Shown here piece after piece: positions 42,928 to 54,300 of a stretch of 64,000 nt of DNA. Position 1 is the first letter of the stretch. Each line of letters opens with the position of its first letter. The DNA comes from an uncultured Duncaniella sp. (GTDB lineage: Bacteria > Bacteroidota > Bacteroidia > Bacteroidales > Muribaculaceae), in contig CAJTJG010000012.1 of the NCBI GenBank assembly GCA_910576785.1, positions 1 to 64,000 on the forward strand. Direction: 5' to 3'. The notes under the pieces were generated by a model. It did no database searches, had not been told where the DNA came from, and saw only the letters and a list, made by a program, of their open reading frames with translations. A program made the translations under genes and the position numbers.

Positions 42928-43257
42928 TCACTTGCCCACTATCTCGAACGTATCCACGTATATCTCCGTGACGTTGCGCTTGATGGCATTACGGTCCTCC
43001 CACACGCGGTAGCGCAGCTTGCCCTCCACATATAGGCGTGTGCCTTTGCGAATGTATTTCTCGGCAAACTCCGCAGCGCCGTCCCACATTATGAGCGAAT
43101 GCCACTCCGTGCGCTCAGCGCCCTTTGACCCGTCGGGCATTACCGGCCCCGGCTCGCTCGTGGCAAGCGATATGGACGCTATGGGTCGTGTCTCCACATA
43201 GCGTATCTTGGGATCGCTCCCCACATATCCCATAAGTATCACCTTATTTACACTCAT
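42928..43257 (-). CDS. ssb: Single-stranded DNA-binding protein (short paralogue)
   Basis: 109 residues from ATG 43257 (MSVNKVILMGYVGSDPKIRY); a longer frame begins at 43296 but adds residues upstream of the normal SSB start and overlaps the -7 box. OB-fold residues are clear. The usual acidic C-terminal tail that recruits partner proteins is missing (ends EIVGK), so this may be a specialised SSB. Confidence 0.9.
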   Translation of the reverse strand: MSVNKVILMGYVGSDPKIRYVETRPIASISLATSEPGPVMPDGSKGAERTEWHSLIMWDGAAEFAEKYIRKGTRLYVEGKLRYRVWEDRNAIKRNVTEIYVDTFEIVGK

Positions 43258-43274
43258 ACTGACATCTTTTTCTG

Positions 43275-43314
43275 CAAATATAATCAATTTCCGCAATATT
43301 TTTCACTACATTTG
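43275..43314. promoter_or_regulatory. Divergent promoters for ssb and the Crp-family gene
   Basis: TATATTTG on the minus strand (43275-43282) and TACATTTG on the plus strand (43307-43314), 24 bp apart. Confidence 0.6.
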
Positions 43315-43324
43315 CATCTGAATT

Positions 43325-43906
43325 ATGGAAGAACTGAAACGTCTGTTGAAAATGGAACTCGGCTTCCTGCCTGAAGGGGATGGCATGGACACACTGCTCA
43401 GGCGGGGTGAATGGCTTCATCTGCCCCCGAAAAGCATCATCATCGAGGCAGGAAAGAAAGTTTCGGACATATTCCTGGTCCGCGACGGGATAATACGTTT
43501 CAGCGACATGGACGGCGACAAGGAGCGCACATTCGCATTCGCGCTCCCAGGCACCATGATCCAGTCAAAGCACTCGTTCGTGATGCATATGCCGTCATAC
43601 TATCAGGTGGAGACATGTTGTGACTCCACAATATTGCGCATACGAGAGGATGACTTCTGGGATGTGGTCAATACCGATCATGAACTCACCAAGTGGATGC
43701 TCCACTATGCCTACGGCGAACTGTTCTTTCAGGAATACAAATACTCCAACATACACAACGGCACAGCCAAGGAACGATTCAAGGCCATGCTGCGTGACCG
43801 TCCGGCCATAGTGGAGACCGTGCCGCAGCGCATCATAGCCTCCTATCTCGGCATCACACCCGAATATTTCAGCTTCCTGAAACGTCAGGTGGTCAGAGAC
43901 AGATGA
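43325..43906 (+). CDS. Crp/Fnr-family regulator
   Basis: 193 residues. Cyclic-nucleotide-binding-type barrel (PPKSIIIEAGKKVSDIFLVRDGIIRF) and a C-terminal winged HTH, VPQRIIASYLGITPEYFSFLKRQV. The Arg/Ser ligands of cAMP binding are not seen, as is common in Bacteroidetes; the signal is unknown. Confidence 0.85.
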   Translation: MEELKRLLKMELGFLPEGDGMDTLLRRGEWLHLPPKSIIIEAGKKVSDIFLVRDGIIRFSDMDGDKERTFAFALPGTMIQSKHSFVMHMPSYYQVETCCDSTILRIREDDFWDVVNTDHELTKWMLHYAYGELFFQEYKYSNIHNGTAKERFKAMLRDRPAIVETVPQRIIASYLGITPEYFSFLKRQVVRDR

Positions 43907-44016
43907 CCTGACACGGATAAAACAGCCCCACATAAAAAACTTAAACTGGATTAAGAATTTTTCATCAAATCCGAATTATTTTTGCGGCAGAATCAATCAT
44001 AATTTCAGCAACGACT

Positions 44017-45414
44017 ATGACAAACTTCTACCGCAACCTCTTATTATGCCTGACGGCCATACCCATGTTCATGGCAGCCGCCGAGCCGGCAGGAAGCCTC
44101 CAGCTCACACTCTCCGATGTGACAGCAACCGATGCCACCGTCACTGTGACTCCGACAGACGTTCCCCAGTTCATCATCGATGTGCAGGACAAAGAAACCT
44201 ACGACAAGAACGGAGGTGATGCCGGCGCTCCCGAAAGCCGACTTAGTCTTTACCGCAGATTCGCCGATCTGTATGGCGGGACATGGCAGGAGTACGCACC
44301 GTTCCAAAAAGGCATATACACCAATACGATAAGTGACTTCATAGACATTGAGTCCGGCCACCAGTACGTAGTCTATGCATTCGGACTGGACAACGACGGA
44401 AATCTCAGCGCACCTGTGGTATCCGAGATCTTCCCGCAAACTACAGAACAGAATTTTGCCATAGACATCAATGTCACCGATATATCCCAGCGCGATGCCC
44501 GCATAAGTGTCACACCTACTGACGACACACAGAGCTACATGTGGAGCATCACCAAGAAAGAGATATTCGAGAATGCCGGAGGCGAAGAGGGCATATATGA
44601 GAACCACGACATGAAGTGGTGGAATTTCGTGGCCCAATCCTACGGTGTGACATGGCAGGAGGCCGCGGCACTTGATGTGGTCCACGGCCCTACGGCGGGC
44701 ATGTACAGCGAATTCAACAACGGTGATCTTCTGGACTGGGACACTGAATATGTGGTCTACGCCTATGCCTTCAGCGACTCATATGCTCAGGACTCGAAGG
44801 TGTTCTTCAAGGAATTCAAGACCGCTCCGGCCGACAAATCAGATCTCACATTCGAGGTTAGCCTCGTGGAAGTGGTAGCCGATCCCGACCGCGATGGATT
44901 CAACAAGGCCACATTCAAAATCGTGCCCTCCAATGATACCGACAGCTACGCCAATCACATGCACGAGGCACTCTACTGGGACTTCTATGACGGGAATCCC
45001 GACTTCACCTTCGAAGACTACCTCAGCAATCAGGTGTACCCCTACATAGTATCCACCCGCAAAGGCACACAGGTACTCACCTATCGCAACATCCGTCCCA
45101 ACAAGGAATATATACTCGTGACCCTCGGATGGGATGTCTCCCCGACCACCGAGGAGGTCAACATGTTCCGTTTCTCCGGCAAAGCCACATCCGATATCGG
45201 TGACATCGAATCGGCACCCGCAGCCAAAGCCACCGGCCATACAGGCTACATACATATCGACGGTACATATGAGACTGCCGCTGTATATACCATCGACGGT
45301 AAAGTCGTAGGGACATACCGCGGCACAGACCGGATCGCCACCGCACCCGGCCTCTACATCATAAGGCTACGTACCACCGGCGCTGAATCCACTCACAAGG
45401 TGATTGTAAAATAA
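44017..45414 (+). CDS. Secreted protein with three repeated domains
   Basis: 465 residues with signal peptide (MTNFYRNLLLCLTAIPMFMAAA). Three similar units of about 115 residues each (27-140, 145-270, 275-395) share VTPTD...Y...K...GG and W(Q)E patterns. The C-terminal 70 residues end in a T9SS-like sorting look (GLYIIRLRTTGAESTHKVIVK). Function unknown. Confidence 0.72.
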   Translation: MTNFYRNLLLCLTAIPMFMAAAEPAGSLQLTLSDVTATDATVTVTPTDVPQFIIDVQDKETYDKNGGDAGAPESRLSLYRRFADLYGGTWQEYAPFQKGIYTNTISDFIDIESGHQYVVYAFGLDNDGNLSAPVVSEIFPQTTEQNFAIDINVTDISQRDARISVTPTDDTQSYMWSITKKEIFENAGGEEGIYENHDMKWWNFVAQSYGVTWQEAAALDVVHGPTAGMYSEFNNGDLLDWDTEYVVYAYAFSDSYAQDSKVFFKEFKTAPADKSDLTFEVSLVEVVADPDRDGFNKATFKIVPSNDTDSYANHMHEALYWDFYDGNPDFTFEDYLSNQVYPYIVSTRKGTQVLTYRNIRPNKEYILVTLGWDVSPTTEEVNMFRFSGKATSDIGDIESAPAAKATGHTGYIHIDGTYETAAVYTIDGKVVGTYRGTDRIATAPGLYIIRLRTTGAESTHKVIVK

Positions 45415-45448
45415 ACACACATACATATTTTTATTTCCACTTTAAAAC

Positions 45449-45525
45449 CACCAGGGCAATAAGAGGGCAGCACATCTGAACCGGACTTACCGGAGGGATG
45501 GCCCGATTATTGTCCCGGTGTTTTT
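45449..45525 (+). terminator. Long-loop terminator after the repeat protein
   Basis: CACCAGGGCAATAA (45449-45462) pairs with TTATTGTCCCGGTG (45507-45520), then five T. Confidence 0.7.
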
Positions 45526-45618
45526 CATGCAGACACTCCATTCCGCAACTGCCTCTAAACAACTTTTTCACTTCAGGTGTTCTATTCTTAAAAAACATAA
45601 AAACATATCTGTTGAATT

Positions 45619-46227
45619 ATGAAAAGATACCTTCCCGTTCTTACTGCGGCACTGATCGGAGTGGCCATGTGCTCATGTGATGAAAACGCCCGCCTGGCCA
45701 AGGAAATATCAGGCGAGTGGGTGGGGACACCCGAAAACTTCACCGACAACTCCGCCCTAACTGCATCCATCATAGACACCTATCTGTTCAGCCCCGACAC
45801 CTGCACGACAAGCAAATGCCATGCCGGACCGCTGGTGATCGACGGGATGATATCCACCACCACCCAGATCGTTGGCGACAGTTCATTCATCGAACCCATA
45901 TCGCTTACAGCCTCGGCAAGGTCGAGCATAAAGGGATCGTGGCGTGTGGTGGACGACGATGAGATCCTCATCACACTCGACCCCGCCACAATCACTATCG
46001 ATGTCGATCCCTCAGCCATAGCCCTCAACAGCACTATGGTGGCCGGAGGCAAATCGCCCGCCATCGACTCCCTGCGGCCGGCCGTAGCTGCCAATATCGG
46101 GCAGTCGCTCCGTCAGGCACTCCCCATACATTATGCAGGCATACGACATCTTGACGACATCAAGATAAAGGGCGCATTGCTCAAATACGAGATCAACGAT
46201 GTGGACTATGTCCTGACAAGACAGTAG
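45619..46227 (+). CDS. Lipoprotein of unknown family
   Basis: 202 residues; lipobox-type start (LIGVAMCSC, Cys18 or Cys20), then SGEWVG and a beta-rich body similar in style to lipocalin-like Bacteroidales lipoproteins. Not further recognised. Confidence 0.7.
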   Translation: MKRYLPVLTAALIGVAMCSCDENARLAKEISGEWVGTPENFTDNSALTASIIDTYLFSPDTCTTSKCHAGPLVIDGMISTTTQIVGDSSFIEPISLTASARSSIKGSWRVVDDDEILITLDPATITIDVDPSAIALNSTMVAGGKSPAIDSLRPAVAANIGQSLRQALPIHYAGIRHLDDIKIKGALLKYEINDVDYVLTRQ

Positions 46228-46289
46228 ACCACACCCGCAGGAGAAAAAATTTACACCCGTGATTGCCGTGGCATTTAGGAAATATTCCT

Positions 46290-46297
46290 TACCTTTG
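46290..46297 (+). promoter_or_regulatory. -7 box of thymidine kinase
   Basis: TACCTTTG, 22 nt before the ATG at 46320. It lies inside an upstream extension of the frame from 46263, supporting the later start. Confidence 0.5.
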
Positions 46298-46319
46298 CCT
46301 CCTCAACAACCAGACTGAG

Positions 46320-46958
46320 ATGAACCGAAAAGGCAAACTATATTTCCGCTACGGCACGATGGGATCGGCCAAGACCGCCATTCTCCTCACCACCGCCTAC
46401 AACTTTGAAGAGCGCAACATGCGCTACGTATGTCTGAAACCTGTCGTGGACACACGCGAGGCTACCAACGTCATACGCTCGCGCATAGGCATTGAGCGTG
46501 AATGCGGCTGGATATACCACGACTCCGACCTCTATGAAATGGCCCAGCAGCTCTTCGAGCAGAACATGGCCGTGATAGACTGGTTTCTCGTGGACGAGGC
46601 CCAATTCCTCACAGCCGACCAGGTAGATCAGCTGGCCAGAGTGGTGGACGACTTCGGCAGCAACGTGATATGCTACGGTCTGCGCACCGACTTCAAGAGC
46701 CACCTCTTCGAAGGCTCCAGACGCCTCTTCGAGATAGCCGACACAATCGACGAGATAAAATCCACATGCTCGTGCGGACGCAAGACCATAATCAATGCCC
46801 GCATAGACCGCAACGGCGACTTCGTCGAAGAGGGAGAGCAGGTGGAGATAGGCGGCGACGAGAGATACATGGCCGTATGCCGCAAATGCTGGCGCAACAA
46901 GCGCATAGAACAGTCCTACCGCTCCGTGCTCCCGTTCAAGGAGTTCACACGCGAATGA
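46320..46958 (+). CDS. tdk: Thymidine kinase
   Basis: 212 residues from ATG 46320. P-loop LYFRYGTMGSAKTAIL, with Ala where SGKT usually has Gly; VDEAQF for Walker B/lasso; and a zinc site CSCGR...CRKC. It phosphorylates thymidine in salvage. Confidence 0.93.
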   Translation: MNRKGKLYFRYGTMGSAKTAILLTTAYNFEERNMRYVCLKPVVDTREATNVIRSRIGIERECGWIYHDSDLYEMAQQLFEQNMAVIDWFLVDEAQFLTADQVDQLARVVDDFGSNVICYGLRTDFKSHLFEGSRRLFEIADTIDEIKSTCSCGRKTIINARIDRNGDFVEEGEQVEIGGDERYMAVCRKCWRNKRIEQSYRSVLPFKEFTRE

Positions 46959-46986
46959 GCAGGACAAAACCCCTCAACTATAATTT

Positions 46987-47766
46987 ATGAAACGCTTACT
47001 TTTCTTTCCCGCCGCCATACTCATGCTTCTGACCCTCCCGCAGAGGGCCACGGCATCAGTCCCCGTATCGCTCGTGGACGAGACTCTCACCTACGACGTC
47101 ATCTACAAATGGGGATTCATCAACAAGGTGGCGGGCTATGCCACCCTCTCGCTGCGCAATGACGGCGATCTCTACCGCGCCTCGCTCTATGCCGAGAATG
47201 CTCCGTGGGCCAACAGCATATACATGCTCCGCGACACCCTCTACACCACAATGACGAAGCAGAACATGTATCCGGTAGAATATATCTACATAGCCCACGA
47301 GGAGGGCAAATACAAGAAGGATGTGCTCAAGTTCCACCACTCGGGCAACACTTTCACCGCCGATGCCGTGCGCTACAAGCGGGCCTCCGACGATGCTCCG
47401 ATGACATCATCGTCCATATCCCTCGAAGGTCAGGGTATGACCGTCGACATGCTCAGTTCATTCTTCTATCTGCGTACGCTCGACTTCCCCACAATGGCCA
47501 AAGGCAAGAGCATCAGCGTCAACATCTTCTCCGGATCAAAGAAGGAGAAACTCAAGATCACATACCTTGGTCCGCAATCGGTGGAGCTGAACGGTTCGAA
47601 GGTAAACTGCTACCGTATCAACTTCACATTCACCCGCAAGGGCAAGGAGAGCTCCGACCCTATAGCCGGATGGATCTCGGCCGATGACCGCCGCATACCT
47701 ATCAAAGTGGAGGGGCAGCTTCCCGTCGGAAAGGTACGCGCCATGTATACCGGCCCCAACCCCTGA
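46987..47766 (+). CDS. DUF3108 family exported protein
   Basis: 259 residues with signal peptide (MKRLLFFPAAILMLLTLPQRATA). The start of the mature part (ETLTYDVIYKWGFINKVAGYATLSL) and GWISADDRRIPIKVEG are DUF3108 features. Periplasmic, role unknown. Its stop overlaps the next ATG (1 bp). Confidence 0.82.
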   Translation: MKRLLFFPAAILMLLTLPQRATASVPVSLVDETLTYDVIYKWGFINKVAGYATLSLRNDGDLYRASLYAENAPWANSIYMLRDTLYTTMTKQNMYPVEYIYIAHEEGKYKKDVLKFHHSGNTFTADAVRYKRASDDAPMTSSSISLEGQGMTVDMLSSFFYLRTLDFPTMAKGKSISVNIFSGSKKEKLKITYLGPQSVELNGSKVNCYRINFTFTRKGKESSDPIAGWISADDRRIPIKVEGQLPVGKVRAMYTGPNP

Positions 47767-48794
47767 TGGACCACAACACTATACACATCATTGTGACCGG
47801 TGATATCCACGGACGCTTCCACGCCTCCGATCCCGTCACAGCGACACCCGTGCCAGGCTCTCTGGCACGGGTGTCGGGCTATGTCGATGCCCTGCGGCGC
47901 AGAGTCGGGCGCGGGAACGTGATCCTCGCCGACAACGGAGACTTATTTACAGGCTCCCCCTCATCGTTCTGCCTCAACTATCTGCTTCCATCCTCACCTG
48001 TGCCGGCCATCATCTCCGCCATGGGCTATGACCTGCTCAATTCCGGCAACCATGACTTAGAGATGGCTACGCTTCCAGTGGCCGGTATTCCCATATTAGG
48101 CGCCAACACAGGCCACAAACCACACACGGTGATAACCCGCGGTGGCATACGCATAGGCTTCACCGGCATGCTCACCGACTCCACTCCGCACCTCTTCAAC
48201 GGAGTCGAGGTCACATCCATGTCAGATGTCATGCCTCCGGCCGATGCCGACTTCAACATAGCGCTCATCCATGCCGGCACAGACGAGATCCCGCCCGTGA
48301 CGGCACAAAGGTATGATGTCGTGGTGTGTGGTCACGACCATCGTCCGCGCATCACCACCATCGGATCCACCCCGGTGATCAATCCGGGCGCCGGAGGCGT
48401 GAATCTGGTCCACATCACCCTTTCCTCCTCCGGAATGCGATGCGCCATAGTCACAATAAGCGATATCAAACCTGCCTTTCCCACCCCATCACTCCCATCG
48501 CCACATGTCAGGATCACAGACTCGCTCCATACGCTAATACGCATGGCATTCCTGTCAGTCTATCCCGAAGCCACGCAGATCATCCTACCCTCGGTCAACG
48601 ACACACCCTCACCATCAGGGACCGACATACTCACTCTCCTACCCTATGATGACCATATATGTCTGGCATCCGATCCGACTGATACACAAGTCCCGACGAT
48701 CGTCACCGACACCCATACGGCATGCTGCCGCAGGCTTAAGATCCACTCCGTATCCCCCCTCCCGCTGAAAAGTTATATGCTCGAACCGTACTGA
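47766..48794 (+). CDS. 5'-nucleotidase-like metallophosphoesterase
   Basis: 342 residues. Metal motifs TGDIHGRF, ADNGDLFTG, NSGNHDLE and VCGHDHRP follow the UshA/5'-nucleotidase order, but no signal peptide and a short, unusual C-terminal part are seen. Cytosolic phosphoesterase; substrate unknown. Confidence 0.8.
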   Translation: MDHNTIHIIVTGDIHGRFHASDPVTATPVPGSLARVSGYVDALRRRVGRGNVILADNGDLFTGSPSSFCLNYLLPSSPVPAIISAMGYDLLNSGNHDLEMATLPVAGIPILGANTGHKPHTVITRGGIRIGFTGMLTDSTPHLFNGVEVTSMSDVMPPADADFNIALIHAGTDEIPPVTAQRYDVVVCGHDHRPRITTIGSTPVINPGAGGVNLVHITLSSSGMRCAIVTISDIKPAFPTPSLPSPHVRITDSLHTLIRMAFLSVYPEATQIILPSVNDTPSPSGTDILTLLPYDDHICLASDPTDTQVPTIVTDTHTACCRRLKIHSVSPLPLKSYMLEPY

Positions 48795-48851
48795 AATTTT
48801 CCCTGCCCGATCCATAAACTTAACAAATCCTGCGATTGTTGAATAAGTATT

Positions 48852-50237
48852 ATGAGAAAGGCATTCCACGTTTTAGCTATTTCCGTCATGATGACGTGCG
48901 CCGCAGGCACCCTCGCTGCAGCCGAGCCGGCGTCATCCTATCTCCACCGCCCCATGCCGGACGCATGGAGCTATGACGGAGCCATGGAGCAGACATTACC
49001 ATCCGACGATGAGTGGTGGCACTCTTTCGACGACCCACGTCTCGACTCACTTATCAGCATGGGTGTGGACAACAATTTCAACCTCGCCATCGCTGCCAGG
49101 CGGCGCGAGGTGGCACGTCTGGCCGTGACACAGGCCAAGAGCGCCTACTATCCCAGCGTGGGTGTCAGCGCCAGCTATCAGCGCTCACGATCGGCCGGAC
49201 AGGACATGAACGCCTACTCTCTGGCAGCCGACGTGTCATGGGAAGTGGATCTCTTCGGCAAGATCACCTCTGCTGTCAAAGCCTCAAAAGCTGACTACAA
49301 TGCCTCGCGCGCCGAATATCTGGCAGCAATGGTGAGCCTCACAGCCGACATAGCTACCTACTACGTCAACTGCCGCGTCACTGCCATGAGGTTACAGGTG
49401 GCCCGCGAGCACCTCGAATCGCAGGAGCGCGTCATGAAGATCACACAAGCCCGCTACGAAGCCGGTCTGGTATCCAAACTTGATGTGGCACAGGCTCAGG
49501 TGGTGTATCTCAACACAGAATCCACTATCCCGGCACTCGAAACCTCTTATGCCAACTATTTCAACGCCCTTGCACTCATCCTCGGCGTATATCCCGACGA
49601 ACTGTTCCGCATATTCCCCACACGCGGACAACTCCCGGCCTACGAGCGCATCATACCCGCCGGCATTCCGGCCGATCTCCTGCGCCGGAGACCGGATGTC
49701 GTGGCGGCCGAATACGAGCTCGCCGGACAGGCCGCCCGCCTCGGTATAGCCAAAAAAGATTTTCTACCCACCCTCACCATCAACGGATCAGTAGGCGTGA
49801 AATCAAACGACATCGGCGAGCTATTCGACAACAACAGCTTCTCCTACTCGGTAGGCCCCACCCTCTCCTGGACAATTTTCGACGGATTCGCACGCAAAGC
49901 CGCCGTAGCTTCGGCCCGCGAGCAGATGCAGAGCGCCATCGAGACATACAACCTCACCGTCATGACCGCCGTGGAGGAGGTCAACAATTCGCTCGCCACA
50001 TATCAGAGCGCTCTCCGCACCATGGAGATCGACCAGAAAGTAGTGGATCAGAGCCGGGAGTCATTCAACCTCTCGGTGGACCAGTACAAGCAAGGTCTCT
50101 CACCATTCACCAACGTTGTCAACGCACAGATTGACTGGCTATCGGCGGCCAACTCGCTCGTCGCTGCCCACGGCCAGGCACTGATCTCACTCATAAATAT
50201 CTACAAGGCCCTCGGCGGCTCTCCTCTTGAAAACTGA
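48852..50237 (+). CDS. TolC/NodT-family outer-membrane efflux protein
   Basis: 461 residues with signal sequence. Two tandem OEP repeats; helix phrases ITQARYEAGLVSKLDVAQAQ and SVDQYKQGLSPFTNVVNAQ are the diagnostic paired motifs. It forms the outer channel of the RND pump encoded by the next two genes (8 bp and 24 bp gaps). Confidence 0.93.
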   Translation: MRKAFHVLAISVMMTCAAGTLAAAEPASSYLHRPMPDAWSYDGAMEQTLPSDDEWWHSFDDPRLDSLISMGVDNNFNLAIAARRREVARLAVTQAKSAYYPSVGVSASYQRSRSAGQDMNAYSLAADVSWEVDLFGKITSAVKASKADYNASRAEYLAAMVSLTADIATYYVNCRVTAMRLQVAREHLESQERVMKITQARYEAGLVSKLDVAQAQVVYLNTESTIPALETSYANYFNALALILGVYPDELFRIFPTRGQLPAYERIIPAGIPADLLRRRPDVVAAEYELAGQAARLGIAKKDFLPTLTINGSVGVKSNDIGELFDNNSFSYSVGPTLSWTIFDGFARKAAVASAREQMQSAIETYNLTVMTAVEEVNNSLATYQSALRTMEIDQKVVDQSRESFNLSVDQYKQGLSPFTNVVNAQIDWLSAANSLVAAHGQALISLINIYKALGGSPLEN

Positions 50238-50245
50238 ACTGACTC

Positions 50246-51370
50246 ATGAAAAAGAACGCATTCATCATCTCATGTCTGGGCGCAGCGATGATACCAACCC
50301 TCGCCGCCTGCCACCGTACGGCCGACCGCACACATGACACCGTAACCGAGACTGTCGATGTGGCCCAGCCTGAAGTCGACACCGTGGTGCTCTCCAACCT
50401 CTATCCGGGCTATCTCACAGCGAAAAGCTCGGTTGATGTCATGGCCACCGTCTCAGGAAAACTCCTCTCCAAAAACTTTCAGAAAGGATCTGTGGTCAAG
50501 AAAGGCCAGCTTCTCCTCACCATCGACCCCGGGCCCTACCGCGACCGTGTAGCACAGGCAGAAGCTGCCCTCGCCACCGCCATAAGTACACGTGACTATG
50601 CCGAGGAACACTACAATGCCGTCAAGAAAGCTCTCGAAAGCGATGCCGTCAGCAAGATGGAGGTGATCCAGTCGGAGAGTTCGCTCAAAGAGGCCGAGGC
50701 AAGCATAAAGAATGCGCGTGCCTCCCTCGAGAATGCACGCCGCGACCTCGGATTCTGCACCATCACCGCACCGCTCACCGGAAGGGTGGCAAGCTGTCCA
50801 TTCGATGTAGGCGAATACATCAACGGCGGAGCCTCGCCCGTAAAGCTCACGACTGTCTACGACAATACCAGCATGACGGCCAACTTTGCCATCGAGGACA
50901 CACGCTACCTCGACATCATCAACACCGAAGGGCGCAACGATACTCTCGATTTCGCGAGAGTGCCGCTGAGATTTGACGAGGAACTTCCGCATTCCTACAC
51001 AGGTAGCGTGTCGTACATCGCCCCATCGCTCGACAAGACCACCGGCACACTCAAATTACAGTGCCATGTGGAAAATCCCTACGACGAACTCCGCGAGGGT
51101 ATGTATGTCAAGGTCGATCTCCCCTACGGGATACGTCCGGATGCTGTACTGGTCAAGGATGCTTCCCTCGGCAGCGACCAGTTGGGCAAATACCTCTATG
51201 TGGTCAATGACTCCGACAAGATTGTATATACTCCGGTGACAGTAGGACAACTCTACCACGACACTCTCCGTGTGATCGAAAAGGGCATATCGCCGGGACA
51301 GCGCTACGTGACACGCGCCATGCTGAAAGTCCATGACGGGATGACTGTAAACCCACGCCTCGTTAAGTAA
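50246..51370 (+). CDS. RND efflux periplasmic adaptor (membrane fusion protein)
   Basis: 374 residues; lipobox LAAC (Cys22). Biotinyl-lipoyl-like halves (GKLLSKNFQKGSVVKKGQLL...LTGRVASCPFDVGEYI) flank a coiled-coil hairpin (VAQAEAALATAI...EAEASIKNARASLE). It joins pump and channel. Confidence 0.93.
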   Translation: MKKNAFIISCLGAAMIPTLAACHRTADRTHDTVTETVDVAQPEVDTVVLSNLYPGYLTAKSSVDVMATVSGKLLSKNFQKGSVVKKGQLLLTIDPGPYRDRVAQAEAALATAISTRDYAEEHYNAVKKALESDAVSKMEVIQSESSLKEAEASIKNARASLENARRDLGFCTITAPLTGRVASCPFDVGEYINGGASPVKLTTVYDNTSMTANFAIEDTRYLDIINTEGRNDTLDFARVPLRFDEELPHSYTGSVSYIAPSLDKTTGTLKLQCHVENPYDELREGMYVKVDLPYGIRPDAVLVKDASLGSDQLGKYLYVVNDSDKIVYTPVTVGQLYHDTLRVIEKGISPGQRYVTRAMLKVHDGMTVNPRLVK

Positions 51371-51394
51371 TGACACCGTAAAATCCATACGCCA

Positions 51395-54300
51395 ATGCTG
51401 TCAAAATTTTTCATAGACCGACCGATATTCGCCACCGTACTGGCTATAATTATGGTGCTGGTAGGCCTTGTCACGGTCAAGACCCTCCCGGTGGCACAGT
51501 ATCCCGACATCACTCCACCCACGGTAATGGTCAATGCCTCCTATCCAGGAGCAGACGCCAAAACTGTGGCCGAAGTGGTGGGCCAGCCCATCGAGGAGCA
51601 GGTGAATGGTGTGGAAGGGATGATGTACATGAGCTCCAACTCAAGCGAGGGGAGCTATTCCCTGACCATCACCTTTGAAAACGGAACCGACCTCGACGAA
51701 GCCGCCGTAAAGGTGCAGAACCGCATATCGCTCGCCGAAGCCACTCTCCCCAACGCCGTCAAGGAGCAGGGGGTGTCAGTGGTATCCGAAGCCTCCAACA
51801 TCATACTATTCATCGCACTCGAAGGTGATGACGACCGATACTCGGCACTCTATCTCACAAACTACGCACAGCTCAACATTATCGACGAACTATCACGTAT
51901 AGACGGTGTGGGCGGTGCAGGAGCATTCGGTGCAGGAGAGTACAGCATGCGTGTATGGCTCGACCCGGCCAAGATGCGGGTACGCGGTCTGACACCTGCC
52001 GATGTCATGGGCATGATACAGTCGCAGAACATAGCGGTGTCAGCCGGTAGCGTGGGCACACCTCCCACCGATAGCGATGTGGACAATCAGTTCACACTTA
52101 CGTCCCAGGGACAGCTCTCCACCGTAGAGGAATTCGGCAACATCATACTCCGTGCCGAGCCTGACGGCTCCATTCTCCACCTGCGCGATGTGGCCCGTAT
52201 AGAACTTGGCTCCGAGAGCTACTCCACAATATCCCATGTGTCGGGCCATGAGGCCGGCCTCATAGGTGTGCAACAACTCCCGGGAGCCAATGCCCTCGAG
52301 GTGGCAAGCAAGGTCAAGGACAAACTAAATGAACTCTCGCAATACTTCCCCGACGGTGTGCACTACCGAGTGATACTCGACACCACTGAGTTCGTCACTG
52401 CATCCATCGATGAGGTGCTCGTCACTTTTGTCGAGACGACACTTATAGTCATGGTGGTGATACTCCTGTTCCTTCAGAGCTGGCGTGCGGTCATCATCCC
52501 CATGATAGCCATTCCCGTGTCGCTTATAGCCACTTTTGCAGTGATGAAACTGTTAGGGTTCTCGCTCAACACTCTGACTCTGTTCGGACTGGTGCTCGCC
52601 ATAGCCATCGTGGTGGACGATGCCATTGTGGTCGTGGAGGACTGTGCGCGACTTGTCCAAGAGGGTAAACTGTCCCCACGTGAGAGTGCCGAGAAAGCCA
52701 TGCAGGAGTTGCAGGGTCCGGTGATCGGCGAGGTGCTCGTACTCCTGTCCGTATTCATTCCCACGGCATTCATCAGCGGCATCACAGGCGAGCTCTACAA
52801 GCAATTCGCTCTCACAATAGCCACCTCAGTGGCCTTCTCCGGTTTCAATGCCCTCACATTCACCCCGGCCATGTGCGCCCTTTTCCTGCGCAAGAAAGAA
52901 GACACCACACCGAAGTTTTTCCTTTACCGTTGGTTCAATAAGGCTTACGACGGTACTCTTGTCCGCTATACCAAGTGGATCGGCTCACTGCTCAAACGCC
53001 CGGTCATGGCGATAGGTATCTATGCCGTGATATGCGCGATAGCCTTCTGGGGATTCATCAAATGGCCGTCAAGCTATATACCCGAGGAGGATCAAGGCTA
53101 CTTCATGACATCCATACAGCTGCCTACCGGAGCTTCCGTTGACCGCACTGACAAGATAGTCACCGCCCTTGCCGACTCCGTTATGAAAATACCCGAGGTG
53201 ACAAACGTCATATCCATAACAGGACAGTCAATGATGGGGGGCGGCTCAGGAGGCAACATGGGTTCACTCTTCGTCATGCTCAAACCTTGGAACCAACGCC
53301 ACGGCAAGGAGCAGAGTGTGGATGGTGTCATCGAGCGCGTCAACCGTATCGCAGCCTCATTCCAGGAGCCGATAGTATTCTCCATCAATCCGCCAGCCAT
53401 CCCGGGTCTCGGCATGACATCAGGTGCTACCATGCAGATACTCGACATAAACAATCTCGGTACAGGTGCCCTGTCCGAGGCCATTACAAAAATGCAGCAG
53501 CTCGGGACTAAAGACAAGAGACTGGCCCAGATCACATCGCAATTCCAGGGCAACGTGCCACAATATACCATAAAAGTGGACCGCGACCGTGCCCGCATGA
53601 TGGGTCTCGGCCTGGAGGATATCTACGGTACACTATCCGAATTCATGGGCGGAAGCTACGTCAATGACTTCGTGAAGTTCGGACGCACCTATCAGGTCAC
53701 CGTAAGTGCCGACTCACCATCACGCGCCCATATCGGTGAGATAGGAAATCTCACCGTGCGCAACGATGATGGCGAGATGGTACCGTTCTCATCATTCGCC
53801 ACAGTCGAACCCTCCATGGGACAATCGTCCGTGAGCCGCTACAACATGTATGGCACAGCCTCGATCACCGGCACTCCGGCCCATGGAGTCTCAAGCCAGG
53901 ACTGTATAAAAGCCATGGAAGAACTCCTGGAGGAAGCTGTAGGCAACGACTTCTCCTATGCGTGGACAGGCGAAGCATATCAGGAGACCCAGTCAGGCAC
54001 CACAATCACCATCGTGCTCCTCTTCGCCATCATAATCACAGTTCTCGTGCTCGCTGCACAATATGAGAGCTGGACCGACCCGATAGCCGTCATCATCTCC
54101 ATGCCCACAGCCATACTCGGCACCGTATTGGGCTGTATCATCATGTCGCAGTCCATATCAATATATACCCAGATCGGCATAATACTGCTGCTCGGACTCT
54201 CGGCCAAGAATGCCATCCTGATCGTAGAGTATGCCATAGACTTCCGCAAGACAGGGGTACCTGTACGTCAGGCGGCTCTTGATGCCGGACGCATACGCTT

